From Dermatophagoides farinae (taxonomy: Eukaryota > Arthropoda > Arachnida > Sarcoptiformes > Pyroglyphidae), in NCBI RefSeq assembly GCF_024713945.1, contig NC_134679.1, positions 3,849,001 to 3,913,000 on the forward strand: DNA of 64,000 nucleotides. Direction: 5' to 3'. A model generated the notes under the pieces. The model had not been told where the DNA came from, did not search any database, and saw only the letters and a program-made list of their open reading frames with translations. Positions 12,772 through 25,950 of the stretch are shown here, piece after piece (positions within the stretch are counted from its first letter, which is position 1; every line of letters begins with the position of its first letter). The translations under genes and the position numbers were made by a program.

Positions 12772-12848
12772 CGTGAAATACATAATTCACGCATCGACGA
12801 ATCCGTAAAAAAAAGAAGAAAAACTCTCCCCTTTTTTCTTGTTGGTCA

Positions 12849-12878
12849 TTATCATCATCATCATCATCATCATCATTG
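12849..12878. repeat. ATC trinucleotide repeat
   Basis: Tandem ATC/TCA units of the type scattered through the non-coding parts of this window. Confidence 0.85.
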
Positions 12879-14099
12879 TCGTAGACCAGAAACATTCGTC
12901 ATTTTTGCACTTGGTCATCAAACATTGTTCAGTAGCATTGGTATCAACTGTGCAATCAAGTTGATAATGTTATATTCAATCACTTATCAGATTATTTGAT
13001 TGGTCTGAAGTCAATTGATTCTTTGATTGACCATCTTCTGTGTCGGACTGTCGGTCCGATTTTTAGATGTTCAACTAGTGATAGTTGTTTAGTTGCCAAA
13101 AAAAACTGTCGCACATATACATAACAAATGTGATCTTATTTTTTTTCTATCTTCAATGCCGACCAATTCGATTCAATGGTTATTGCTGATGGCTAGATTG
13201 TCATCACTTGAGCAATCGACGCCGAATCAAATTGCAAAACTCGATACAGTGATGACGATGTCGATGCTGCTGATGATGATGATCGTGAATTCCCACGCTT
13301 CGAATCGAATACCATTCACAATTCACAGACGGTATAGAAAATGTAATGTTCGATAGTCCGGTAGCAAGCTTGTCGAGCAAAGTTCAAAGTTCATTTAATA
13401 ATTAGGATTTAGTAGGATATCCTATTGCTGTTGCTATATTAAGACTTTTGTTTCTGATTCGATTTACTGATTCCTAACACCTGATTGTAGTGGCCATGAC
13501 GATTGTCAACATTATCGGAAGAAATTGTTGAAATCAAACTCCGGAAATTGGACATAAGAGATTTAAATCTATGCATCACTAATATTTGTTTCTACATCCG
13601 GATGCTGAATCATCATGATCAATATCGATCGAACACTTTGACCCCTAACAAATAAACAGGAAAAGGGCTGACAAAATATATGACAATAATATGTTTGCTT
13701 GAGAATATATTTATCGATATTCATCAACAAGCCCGTATTACAATCAAAAACAAGAACAGAAAAAGTTGTTATTATTGACGAAACATCCGTAACAAAGTTA
13801 TGCTAATTTATGCAACTATGCAAATTAGCAAGACACGTTCCTATGTGTTTGTGTGGATCATCAATTTCATTCGATGTTGTACCGGACTCAAAGATGAATG
13901 CAAATTATACCTGCATGAATGCATGATCGGCTACAAAAGAACCAATTTCTCAAACAAAAACGTTTACGATAGCTACGCATGCATGTCTACATGAATGAAT
14001 GAGTCAGTGAAAAAATATCCGAAACTTTTGTTATTGACTTTGAATAGTTTTATTCTTTGTTTTTTTGTTTTCTTGGTCATTCTATATCCCGTGCTACAG

Positions 14100-17000
14100 G
14101 ATGAACAACAGGCGGCAATCGATATCAATGGGATTCGAAATTCACGAGGAATTTGGCTTATGGCTGCTCAAATCGATTGTTATCAATGTGGACAATTGAT
14201 TGAACCATTGGAATTGGGTAAATTATTTCCTGTCGGTCGATCATGGACAAATTTAATGTCATGGCTCCATGATTTTATTAGCGTTTCGAATACCATATGG
14301 TCATAAGCAACTAATACATTACCATGTACGTTGTTTTACCTGTTCTGAATGTTCACGTCAATTGCATAAAGGCGAACTTTATGGCCTGACAACCAATACC
14401 CATACTGGACTAAATATATATTGCGAACAACATTATTGTCAACGACAAAGACAAGTACGTAAGACATGTGATGAACAACAAACATTCAATCAGTTTTGTT
14501 GCTTCTCTTCTTTACAGTCATCGAAATGTTCGAATCAAGGTATAATGTCTGATGTAAAGTAGCAAATTTTATCCTTTCAATCTTTACGAAATTCAATTCT
14601 GTCGAGCTAATTGGCTCCAGCTGTAGAATTCAACGGATCATAATAGAATCGGATTGTTGCAATCACCAAAATCCGATTTTATGACAATCGTTTGACCCGA
14701 TCCATAACGAAAATGTCAACTGTCAAATGATGGTGTTGAATGAGAGAAACTGACTATTTGTGTCTAAAACTGTCAATATTTAGCTATGGCTCTAGCTAGA
14801 TATTGATCATAGTATCTATCCATTCATAGCTAACAATGCAGTATCTTGTCGTTTGATTCAAATAATCCTACAAACAAACAACTAAAACAGCTTAAACGAC
14901 GCACACACACACACACGCGCGACCCAATATTAGTAAAGAACTAGATCGGCTTCAGAGAAAAAAAACCCGATACGATTCTTGAATTTATAAAAAAAAGTTA
15001 CTATTCTTCAAAAGCCAGATTATTATTGGTTATGGTTATGTGTGTTTGTATATATATATAGAGGAGGAGGCAAAAGATTTCTGGTCCTATAGTCATCATC
15101 ATTGAATGCATATAAATTAGTTCCAAGGCCGCCTGAATGACGAACATACACACATGAGCGTAAATACAAATGAAAAACGGAATTTGGAACGGTCGTAGTC
15201 ATCGTCATCATCATCATCATCATCGAGGTTGTAGTGTACACTAATCTGGCAACTTTTTGCCTATCGCCGTGATGTTCTCGTGTGCATCTTTTTATTTTTC
15301 TTTTTCTTCTGGCTTATTGATTCTTTTGGATTCTAATAACTTGGTTCTCGTGTTTCCGAACGAAAGAAAATCCGATTATATTACCAGCAACAAGCCAACC
15401 GAATTGAACATAAACGAAACAAACAGAGCCGATTGTCTATTTTTTCACAGATAGTTTTATTCGAAGGTTCTTTTTTTCTGGCACGTATAATCAATTCAAC
15501 AAAAAAAAAAAAATGTCCACCGATTCGACACTTGACAAACGGTAAAATGAATGTGTATGTGTGTCTACATTCTCGGCTAATTATGATCGCAGGCAAGACG
15601 AATAAGAAATGAAAGATGATCTCAACCACGATAGATTGACATGTTTATCTCGATAGTAATAGTTGATGTTCCACAATATTCCACAGTGGATCGATGTTAT
15701 TGCTTAGAGACAGAAAAAACATTCTAGGCTTGGTGGGAAAATCCCATTCGATTTGAATATGTTTAGACAACTATGCTTTTGTCCTTTAACCGAATATTTG
15801 TCATGGAAAGAGAGTATCTTTTGTTTATCGACTGAAAATCCAGTTTCTTTTGTACCCAGGATAACAACGGCCGACGTTCGACTTTGCTACTGGTTGTTGG
15901 CTATAGCTCAATATTTGTTCCCGTAGAGTCAATTGTTTAGCTTTGTCGTTTGTTTTATTCTTTATGAAACATGAATGCGGTCTCTGTCATGTTATGTACC
16001 AAATAATATCTAGAAAAACAGTATGTAGTCAAGTCAGGCCCCAGAAATCAATAGACCATTTGATCGAAGTCAAAAGGATGTGAGTATATCGGTAGTAGTT
16101 ACATAGTGAGGAGTACCGAAATCCGGACCAGATCAGTTGGTCACGTGTTTACTAAGGGTTCTATGTTTCTTACCCTCTGGATTAATAGAGTGTGTGTGTG
16201 TGCATATATATTCAAAAAAAATTCAAATAGGTAATAAAACACGTGCTTACTGTATATACTGTGTTTGGACATTGTTTCCCATTGAGCTTGAACATGTTTT
16301 TGTGTATTTGAAACCCGTTTTGTTTTTGAATCCCTCAAATTTCTATTGAAAAGTAATACGTATTTCTCTTATTCATCATCGATTTGTTTGAACTTTGTCA
16401 TATAGTCAATTCATCATGAACATGATTGATAGGACCACTTATTGATAAATATATTGGACCATCGAGACAATTGTTACCCATCATCATGGATCAAGAACGA
16501 ATGCTTTTGAACAAAAGGACCTTGTGTGTCTATTTGTTTATTTGTTTGTTCATTCATATGCATATATTTTTGGAAACCTGCTGTGTTCATGGCCTATGGT
16601 TGACCTTTGGCTAAAATGTCAGCAAGTGATCATGGTCAAGGACTAAAGAAAATTTGAATATATGATGTAGTTTTTCGATTTGTACAATAGTGTCAATTGT
16701 ACAGTGACATATTAACACGTAGTTTAAGATTAAATCATTCCATCTTTAGTCGAATTTCTATTTTGACCGATTTCGTTGAAAATCTATGTCGTTTCTTGCA
16801 TAATGGTTTTTTTTTACATTTTCATAGCTATTGATCGAATAGCTAGAACAACAAATGAAATGAATTCCGGTGAAAGTAATAGTTATTTTCGTGGTCGAAA
16901 TTTCGAAGAATCGTCTTCATGCAGTCGTATATGGACCAATGGTAGTACAAAACGTATGAGGACCAGTTTTCAGAAATGTCAGCTTGATTTACTGCACCGA

Positions 17001-17311
17001 TGTTTCAAACGAACACATAAGCCGAATGCTGATGAAATGTATCGATTAGTACAACATACTCAGCTTTCTAAACGTGTTCTTCAAGTAAGTGTATGATAAG
17101 TCTTGTCCAAAAAAAAAAAAAAATAAAAAAATTTTCAATACCTTTTATCAAAATCCTATGATAGATTTGGTTTCAAAATCAACGATCCAAATGGTCGAGA
17201 TTGATGATGTCACGACCGCCCATTGTCGGTCCAATCAAAGTTATGGCCTGTACAGTTGCAGCCGAATCATTTGCACAAACCATAGCGATCATTGAACAGC
17301 AGCAGCAGTAG
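14100..17311 (+). CDS. Divergent LIM-homeodomain protein, apterous-like paralogue (5' end uncertain)
   Basis: Predicted transcription factor. Exons 14100-14217, 14282-14539, 16828-17084 and 17165-17311 (stop) join in phase to 259 codons. The first two encode one full LIM domain, C-YQ-C...H-VR-C-FT-C-SE-C...C-EQ-H, matching the second LIM of apterous (HYHVRCFTC, LHKGELYG, YCEQHY). The last two encode a homeodomain, TKRMRTSFQKCQLDLLHRCF ... LSKRVLQ|IWFQNQRSKW, with W48, F49, Q50, N51 and R53 present and an intron at the same place as in the apterous gene 8 kb downstream. No normal first LIM domain was found; ATG 14160 (MAAQIDCYQCG) could start a one-LIM protein. The donor at 14540 was chosen because it fits the phase; a stronger-looking donor at 14455 would not. 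The protein ends about 40 residues after the homeodomain with four Gln. Paralogy to apterous is likely; the 5' structure is unsure. Confidence 0.7.
14902..14916. repeat. CA dinucleotide repeat
   Basis: Short CA microsatellite followed by CGCGCG, inside the 2.3-kb intron of the divergent LIM-homeobox gene. Confidence 0.85.
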
Positions 17312-17945
17312 TAGTTTTTTTTTATATTGATCATAATAAAGAGAGAGGATCAAACTATAGTTTTTGAAAATTCTATTGCTTCGATGTTTAGTAAAATGTT
17401 TACCATTCTCAATTTATTGTTTTTGTTCTTAAAAATTGTTGAATGGTTGATTTGATTGTAACATTGTTAATATTACAATACTTTATATACAGACAACTAC
17501 AAGACAATCGTAGTCACTGTCTGTTTGTCAATTAGATATTTGATTTATATTCTCGTATACACTAGTTGGTTATTATAACAAAATATATATATCGATTATG
17601 CTGATGATGAGTTCATATACTCATTGGCTTTAACAATGTGAATGTTTGTTATTGCAATGCTAAAATGACATTGTCGAAATAATGTTGAATACACACACAC
17701 ACACATACACACACATAGCACAAAAAACACGGGCGTTTAGCTAGCAAATGGTCCGGAAACTTGGCATTCATTGAGGCTAATGTCTGTAAATAGTTATATA
17801 TTCATAGTCATCATCATCATCATATGAACGTCGAACCATCTGCATAACATAAAATGTCTGTATAAAGTTATATTTAACAAGAACTAAAATCTTTGATGTT
17901 CATTTTGTGATTAAATTTGAAAAGGAAACAAATGAAAGAATTATG

Positions 17946-17970
17946 TATTCATTCATTCATTCATTCATTT
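17946..17970. repeat. ATTC tetranucleotide repeat
   Basis: Six tandem ATTC units. Confidence 0.9.
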
Positions 17971-18860
17971 AGACTGTCATTCATTTGATCACAAAGATTA
18001 TGACAACAAAGAGGAATATTCTCTATTGTAGACATTTTTTTTTATTTCCATATTTTTTCAATATCAATTCGTTAATCGCGTACGACAATATAAAAGAAGG
18101 TTGAAGAAGATTCTGACAATGTATAGTTGTGTGATGACCCAATAATGAGAGAATCAAGCTATGTCAAGATGATTTGTATATTTGTCGTCATCGAGGCATC
18201 GGTGGTAGAAAACAAAAACAAAAATATCAAAGACAGATGAATTTGATTGATGAGCTGCTGCTTTTCATTTTCGATGGGAATGAAGCGACAAGCATCGAAT
18301 ATGAATATCATTTTCATTGTCTCGATTGTTTTGTCCGAATCATCACGATGAAGATGATAGCGATGGGAATAACGAAGATGAAGATTTTTTATTTTCATAT
18401 GAAATAATATGCAGATGAACAAGGAATATGTATTGTAATTTTTTTAGACTAACTGTGTATAGAATTCTAAAGACAAAAAATTGGCTTGTATGGTGGTCTA
18501 AACAACACCGGTGGTGACAGAATCAACAGCTTGATTATTATCAATAATTGGTTATCGTTCCGGTTTTTTTTCATATATGTACATTGTACATTGCGAACGA
18601 ATAAATCACAGTCGGCATTTTTTGACAGCCATTTATTAGGAATTCGGGTATTCATTTATTCATACTTCATATATTGGATATATGTTATTGTCACCGCTTC
18701 ACTGATAATCCAAAGTTAGTTGAACAGATGTATAGCAATTAGACTCCTGTTTATTGTAATCAATTATGATAATCAGGTCTAATTTAATAAAGACCTACCA
18801 CCAATGTTGAAAAACTTAGTTAGTCGAAGGTAGTCAATCCATTAGAGGCATTCATCCCAT

Positions 18861-18900
18861 CATTATCATTATCATTATCATCATCATCATCATCATCATG
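18861..18900. repeat. CATTAT/CAT repeat
   Basis: CATTAT units pass into seven CAT units. Confidence 0.85.
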
Positions 18901-20355
18901 TGTAGTCGTCAAGATAAACGGATATAGAACTAGTTTTGTTTTCATGTACTTCTAGTAGTGTTTGACATATAATGATCATCAATAGGAATATTTGTTTGTG
19001 TCGGTGTTCAACCAACTAGATCAATGATTGTTTTCAGCTCGATATTATCATCATCATAGTATTTAAATATGATGACAATTTCTCGACAAACAACATAACA
19101 AAGCCCGGCTGATTATATTATATCGACAAATAAATCTTCACCAATGAATAAATAAACAAAAAAAAAAATAATAAAATTTTTAATAACTGTAAAATTACTC
19201 AACCTTATCCATGATGATAAAACTAGAATATATGTTCTTATTTACTTAGATCATAATATTTTTATCAAAAAGAAAACTAGATGACGAAAAATAGATAAGA
19301 AAAGCGAGACAAATTGAATTTCACAACCCAATGACGGTGATAGCGAAATCCTACCTATTGGTTAAATACTGATTGAATTGAATTTTATTCGGCTAGTGTG
19401 TGTGTGTGTGATGACGATCATGTTGATCGTAGGGCTATCTGAACTGAACAGAAAAACGGCGATGAATAAATGGATTAAATTTTCAGATTACTATCTGTGA
19501 TTGAAAATTTTTCAATTAAGTCGATATTGCTATACAGATGAAATTTTTCTCATTTTTGTTTGTTTATTCGCCATGTTGATGGCATATAAATCATCAACAT
19601 TGAATCAAATCAAATAAAAAAAAAGACAGCAGCAGATAATTATCAACAAATTTTGACCTCATCTATTCAATCTGACTATAATCATATCTCATCCATCTAT
19701 GTTTCAATATGCTACATTTTAGGATTCCATCACTATGAAAACATCCAAGATTGGTTTGTAAAGATGTCAAAGTCAATACTCTTGTTTTTTTTTCTGTATT
19801 TGACATACCAATATAAGTCATTCGGGATAAATTCTACATTCATTGCAATCGTACGGTTATTCCTGAGTGTACGTGACTTAAAGCCGAAAAAAAGCTGCTG
19901 ACAAGCACCTTGCCTTGTTTATTTGTTCCATTTTGTACCATAGCAAATTGTTTCTATCTGTTCCAGAGAAAAAAAAATCATCATACACAGCATGAGTGCT
20001 TGTTATTGTCATACTACGACATAAGACAGACAATTGCCATTGTGTTTATGTGTGTGCGAGTGTCATCATTATATCTGTACATCCGTGAATATGGCGTATG
20101 GCTAGACCGCTGGATCCCAATTATTTTCAAACCAACTGGAACATTGAGCAAAAGAGACAAAAAGATAGTTGAAATACAACATACACACACCGAACAGGAC
20201 GAACAAATAGAATCCTGAATGATTAGTCCATCCTCTTTGGTTCATGTTCGTGTGTGTGGTTCAAAACAGTTTCATCGCCAGTATCAAGGTGAAAATTGTG
20301 CTATCATTGTGTATATGTGTTCACAAGGCATACATGCCAAGTCGCGTGCCATCCT

Positions 20356-20391
20356 CATGATCATCATCATCAATTGATGATGATGATCATG
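20356..20391. repeat. Perfect 36-bp palindrome
   Basis: The 18 bases 20356-20373 are the exact reverse complement of 20374-20391, centred on CAATTG. Each arm is mostly ATC/GAT repeat, flanked by CATGATC. Confidence 0.85.
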
Positions 20392-21378
20392 ATCGTGATG
20401 ACAATCAAATCAAAGTCGAAAAAAAATAAAATAAAATCGGAAACTTCCGACCAATTGATCGACAATTGCTCTAGATGTCATGGGCAAAAATGAAAAGAGA
20501 AAAAAAAACGAATCTCATGGAGAATATGTTTTGCTTGAATCGGAATATACATTGTATCGACACCAATACACACTGATAGATGGAAATGATTGCTTGCTCA
20601 TTATGGAGTTTGGAGTTGCTCATGCATCAACATAGAAACTATGGTGCACACATCGTATGAGTGTTTTATCTTTATTTTGGAACAAAAATAAAGGGAGAAA
20701 AAAGTGTTTTTATTTAAATGATTTACAAAACAGAGATGTTTTTTTTTTGGTTATGGTCCATGGTCTTTCCCGCAAAATAAGAATGAATGTTTTGGGTCGT
20801 GTGTATGCGCCCATATATTAGCCAAATATCATAAATCGTATGCTTCATTGTATGGTGCTGTTGTTGTTAATGATGATGACAAGGATTGTTCTCAGATTCG
20901 CCGTCGGAACATAGCAGTTGGACACGTGCATATAGCCAAAAAAAAAATTTGCCACCAAAATCTTGTTCATTCAAATTAATATTCGGTTTTTAGATAGGTT
21001 ACATGAAATATGATCAGATTATTAAAGTAATAGACTTCCATGATGTTGTTGAGATCTTTATGGACTAATTGGTGATGGCGAACCCTTCTGTTGTATGATC
21101 AAAAAATGCTTTGAATGAATTCTCGAAACTTGATTCCTTTTTCAGCATTTTCATGATGTTCATTCTTACAAATATGCTCAATCAATTTTTTGTCCTTTTT
21201 GATCAGATCGTGCTTATTTATTCAGATTCTATCATCCTCGTGAAAATCTGATTAGTTTTTTCCCTGACAAACATTACCGCAAATCAGTAGGCCAACAAGT
21301 GACAAGTGTCATTTCAAGATATCTTAAAGCAACTAGAAATCATCATCTGTCCAACTGACGAATATTCAAACATCATTA

Positions 21379-21411
<33 letters not shown>
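21379..21411. repeat. GA dinucleotide tract
   Basis: About 16 GA units with one GG interruption, about 2 kb upstream of the apterous coding start. Confidence 0.9.
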
Positions 21412-21412
<1 letters not shown>

Positions 21413-22394
21413 TTGATGCTAAGAATGTAGCTCAATATCATAGCAAAGATTGACTGGCGTTGATGAGATATGTAGATTTTGTCATCAACTTGGGTTCAAA
21501 AAGTATATCTATAGTAACTGTCGCCTCTCTCTCTCTTTTTCTTCCTCTGAAAAATAATCGTTGATGACATCGAGAACGACAGATGCATCTTCAAATATGT
21601 GTGGCATTGATCATTATCAAACACCACTATCATCATCATCATCATCATCCTAGACAAGCTTGTATAACAAATCTGATCACTATTCAGAATCGCTGCAATT
21701 GTCATGCAATCCATGCAACTCGATCCAGGATCATAGACAATGTTGAGATTGTCATCATATTTTTTTTCTTTGTTGTCAGGGATCATTGAGCGTATATCAT
21801 AGGGTCGGCATCTACATGCTTCCATGTCACCATTGATATGTACATGTTGATGATGAGAGCAAACGAAATCGAAACCAAAATCTTTGGACATAGAGAACAT
21901 GTTTCGAAGAAAACTTGTTCATCATCATATAATGATGATAATGAACCCTCAACTTTGTTAGTTGTGACAAGTGAAGCCACATTTTAAAAGAAAAATAAAT
22001 CGGCCGCAATTTTGACCAAGTCGAATCGATTTGAAGCCATACTATCATCAGTCTGAATTAGAAAAAAAATCAACTACTATGATGAAAATGATGATCAACA
22101 CCTTGATGATTTGAGCGAAAAATGACTTTGAAATAATTCTTATCGTTTTTATCTATTTCAATAGCCGAGCAATTGTCACCATCGATGCAAAAAAAAAAAA
22201 AAATAAAAATTTGCCGCCAAAGAAACATAATCTAGTTTTGCGAATTAAACATTATTTTTTTCACTAGTACCAAGTTTTTTGTCAAATTTATAGAATTCAA
22301 GGAATTGTTGCATGTTAATAATTTAGTAGCTCATCATCATCAATGATGTTTTTGACTGTCATCAGCTATGTTACCTTCAATGTTATGCATGTAT

Positions 22395-22454
22395 CTGTTG
22401 TTGTTGTTGTTGTTGTTGTCGTTGTTGTTGTTGTTGTCGTTGTTGTTGTTGTTG
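22395..22454. repeat. GTT trinucleotide repeat
   Basis: About 20 GTT units with two regularly placed GTC units. It makes a meaningless poly-Leu or poly-Asn frame on either strand. Confidence 0.9.
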
Positions 22455-23415
22455 TGTTTCAAATCGAATATCGCCGCCAGCATATTGGCACAATGTAAAA
22501 GAATAAAGCATCTAATAATATCGACCAATAGAATGGCTATATATATCCCCACAAAAAAACGTATCCGTTATAATCAAAAAAAAAAAAAAAAACAAGAAAA
22601 ATGATGAATCTTATAAGACGTAACTCGATATTGTTCAAGCGCGTTTGCTATTTGACTCTCATTCTTTCTTTATTTTATCGTTTTGGTTTTTCTGTATTCG
22701 TAGTTCGTAGTCGTCTTCAATTGAATGAATCACTATCAGTAACATGCTTTTGTTATGATGGGCGGCATCATAAGGCCGTCCATAAGGCGGTTCTTGTATA
22801 TGAGCATTAATACAACAAATAAGGTTGGCAAATGTATTTCAAAACATTTGTTATTGAATGAATGTTTCACATACGAAAATGACAGAGTTTTTTATGTTTT
22901 TAAAATCGGGCGCTTTACTTTCTGGCAGTGATTATTTGTCCAGATGAACTCTGGTGCAACGCATCGTCTATAGACAGTTCTTGATTCATATTATTCAACA
23001 TTATGGCTAACAGAATAGTTTTTTACTTGTCATATGTGTGTGTTTGTGTGCATCAATTCTTTCGTTTCGGTATTACGATCAAATTATTTTCGCAAAATAA
23101 ATGACAATAGTGGATGATGGGCGCGACAATCACCCAACAACCATAGTATAACGGTAAATTCGATCTGGGTTGAACACGGATAGATCTAAAAATGAACTAC
23201 GATTCAAGTTGAACAGAAAATTGTAGTGTGTGTGTGTGTGTGTTGATGCAATAGAGCAATCGATCGAACCATAGCCTTACATCTGATTGATGCATACGGA
23301 TGATGATTCGCCATTGTAATCATTATCAACCATCAAAAGCAATTGACCACATGTTATTGAAAGTATCACCAACAGTCATTATAAATCACGAAATAAGGTG
23401 GTGTGCAATCAAGCC

Positions 23416-25950
23416 ATGATTCTACCTGTATCGTCTTTGTCAATATCATCGTCTTCATCATCACCATCGTATTCATTATCTTCTTCATCCTCTTCTATGA
23501 TGATCAAGGAGGAAGCATCATCATTATCGATAAAAACATCGACCTCATCAACATCATCAGTGGTCATGATGAGCGATATAATGACGAATCCAGCAGCAGA
23601 TTCGGTTCCAATCGGTTCATCATTATCGCCAAATTCATCATCAACGACTGTTGTACAGGCATCAACAATTCCCGAAAACGGCAATATGCAAATGATCAAA
23701 TGTGACTCAATGGTTGAATGTGCAGGCTGTGGTTCTCATATTTTTGATCGTTATTATTTATCGGCTGTTGACCAACACTGGCATGTATCTTGCCTCAAAT
23801 GTTCCCAGTGCAAAGTGAATCTTCAGGCTGAACCAAGCTGCTTCTCAAGAGATGGTCTCATATTTTGTAAATCTGATTATTACAGGTAATATTGACAAGG
23901 TCTTATAGAACAATGGAGAATATTAATCATGTTTTCTATTCAGGCTATTCACTATGCGTCGTTGTAACCGCTGTGGTGAAGGAATATATGCATCAGAATT
24001 GGTTATGCGTGTCCGAGATCATAATGTCTATCATCTTCAATGTTTCACTTGCGCCTGGTGTAATGTAACACTTGCACAAGGTGACCTGTTTGGTGTCCGC
24101 GATAATCTTGTCTATTGTCGAAACCATTATGAAATGTTGTCCACCAACAATGGTCAGATAGGAAATCCTCCCTTATCACCGATTCGTTGCTATGAATCAA
24201 CTTCTACACCCCCACCACAATTGAATTCAACACTGTATTCATCATCATTAGGTTCAATATCATCGACACCATCTGATTTACTGAATCGTCATCATCATAT
24301 GCAGACCTCCCACCCAGTACATCATTATCATCATCACCATTCTCATTCATCATCATCATCGTCACCAAATGCTCTTCATCATTATCATAACATGAATCAA
24401 TCATTTCATCATCAAGTTCATTTAGGACAACATCATCATTCCTCTGGACCATTATCATCATCTTCACCACCATCGGCATCGATACATCTTAATGATTCAC
24501 ATCTAATGGGCGATATTTGTAGTACTATGGCTGCCACACCTTATCCATCAACGGGTCAACATCATTTACCTTATTCACCATTGTCCATAACAAATTTATC
24601 TAGCGGTGGGGGTGGTGGCAGCGGTAGTCCAGCTACACCTGTAGGAGGAGGAGGAGGATCATCAATGCAGAATTCTATGAATGGTCAATCGCCATCAACT
24701 ACATCAGTGACGACCACTACGACCAATACTGGACAAAGTATTCGAAAAGGTCGACCACGAAAACGTAAAAATGTTACGACCAGTAATCATCAACATCATC
24801 AACACAATCATCATCATCATCAACAACAGTCACAGCTAAGTAATTCTCCTCATTCACATGGCCACCAGCAGCAACATCATTCCAATTCTCATTCACAATC
24901 CGATCCGGAAAGCGGTGCAATTAATTCGTTATCACACGAATCTCTATCATCACCACCAGCACCATCGTCGCGTAATGCTCATAGTCCAGTTTTGACAAGT
25001 AAGTCGAATTGTATAAATGATAATCGCATGTTTATCTTTTGATTATGAATTCCATTGTGTAATCTATATTCGATAGATTCATTGGATGGTGGTGGTGGTC
25101 CATTGTCAGGTCTAGCTGCATCGATTGAAAATTCATGCAATTCACAATTGGCCTCATCAGCATTGAATAGTCTTTCTTCACATCAATCATTAGGTAGCAG
25201 CGGTAACGGTGGTAATAGTTCGAATCAACGTACAAAACGAATGCGAACATCATTCAAACATCATCAATTAAGAACGATGAAAAGCTATTTTGGTATCAAT
25301 CAAAATCCAGATGCTAAAGACCTAAAAGCATTGGCCCAGAAAACTGGATTGTCTAAACGAGTCTTGCAGGTACGTGTGTGTTTGCGTGTTCACAATGGAT
25401 GCTGTGATTGTATACAGATTATATAATGATGATAATGGCTGTCAATTTGTAGGTATGGTTCCAGAATGCTCGTGCCAAATGGCGGCGTAATAATCTGAAA
25501 ATGATGCCCGATACTCAACATGAATTGGGCCTGAATGGTCAGACAATGTTGAACACTGCAATCGGCTCACATAATCCATCCACGCCTTCAACCATTATTA
25601 GTAGTCCTAGTGGATCGACCAGACCTTATTCATCACCATCACCGGCTGCTCTATCACCACCATCATCAGTGACGGCCGATACCTCATCGTTAAGTCATCA
25701 AGCGGCAATAATTTCTGTATCGAATGCAGTAGCTACAGCAGGAGGACCATCACCACAGTCGATTCCATCATCAAAATCCAATTTACAGGAAGCAGCAGCT
25801 TTCGTAAGTGGCGGAAGAGGATCGGGGACGAACACGAATGAACATCATCATCACCATCATCATCATCATCTAAATTCTTCGTCATCATCATCATCATCAT
25901 CAATTGCCACTGGAAACCTGATCTCGATGAATTTTCAAGAATTATACTGA
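23416..25950 (+). CDS. ap: Apterous (LIM-homeodomain transcription factor, LHX2/LHX9 class)
   Basis: Selector-type transcription factor; in arthropods apterous specifies dorsal appendage and neuronal identity. Exons 23416-23885, 23944-24998, 25077-25369 and 25453-25950 join in phase to 771 aa. Domains: LIM1 at about 102-155 (CAGCGSHIFDRYYL, HWHVSCLKC, CKSDYYR), LIM2 at about 164-218 (CNRCGEGIYASELVMRVRD, YHLQCFTC, CRNHYE), and a homeodomain at about 559-620 (TKRMRTSFKHHQLRTMKSYF ... LSKRVLQ|VWFQNARAKWRR). The homeodomain is almost identical to LHX2/9. The long LIM-homeodomain linker and the C-terminus are rich in His, Ser and Gly runs, including nine consecutive His near residue 733; a basic GRPRKRK patch lies before the homeodomain. 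The start is the first ATG; the frame is open upstream to 23347, so an upstream exon is possible. The intron inside the homeodomain is shared with the divergent paralogue. Confidence 0.95.

Larger units (their letters stand above)
8529..14099. other. Long non-coding stretch upstream of the divergent LIM-homeobox gene
   Basis: No gene recognised over about 5.6 kb. It holds a GA tract, two ATGGCGGCC motifs, a GTTT tetranucleotide run, a hAT-like foldback and ATC repeats. Two coding-like pieces might be 5' exons of the next gene. One (12339-12470) includes ACIQCDIPLTDRLL, reminiscent of the first zinc-knuckle half of a LIM domain. The other, in the frame starting near 13212, reads an acidic stretch with NCKTRYSDDDVDAADDDDRE and ends at a possible donor near 13330. 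Neither could be joined convincingly. Confidence 0.4.
17312..23415. other. Intergenic stretch between the two LIM-homeobox genes
   Basis: About 6.1 kb without a recognisable gene. Short open frames here look random. It holds microsatellites (CA 17694-17714, ATTC 17946-17970, CAT 18861-18900, GA 21379-21411, GTT 22395-22454) and a 36-bp palindrome at 20356. It may contain apterous enhancers and untranslated 5' exons, but nothing in the sequence proves this. Confidence 0.5.

Noticed and set aside
22340-22604. Poly-Leu and poly-Asn open frames on both strands
   Set aside because: Both are translations of the GTT microsatellite.
23139-23200. Possible tRNA-like segment (TAGTATAACGGTA)
   Set aside because: The A-box resemblance is partial; no matching acceptor stem or T-arm could be folded.
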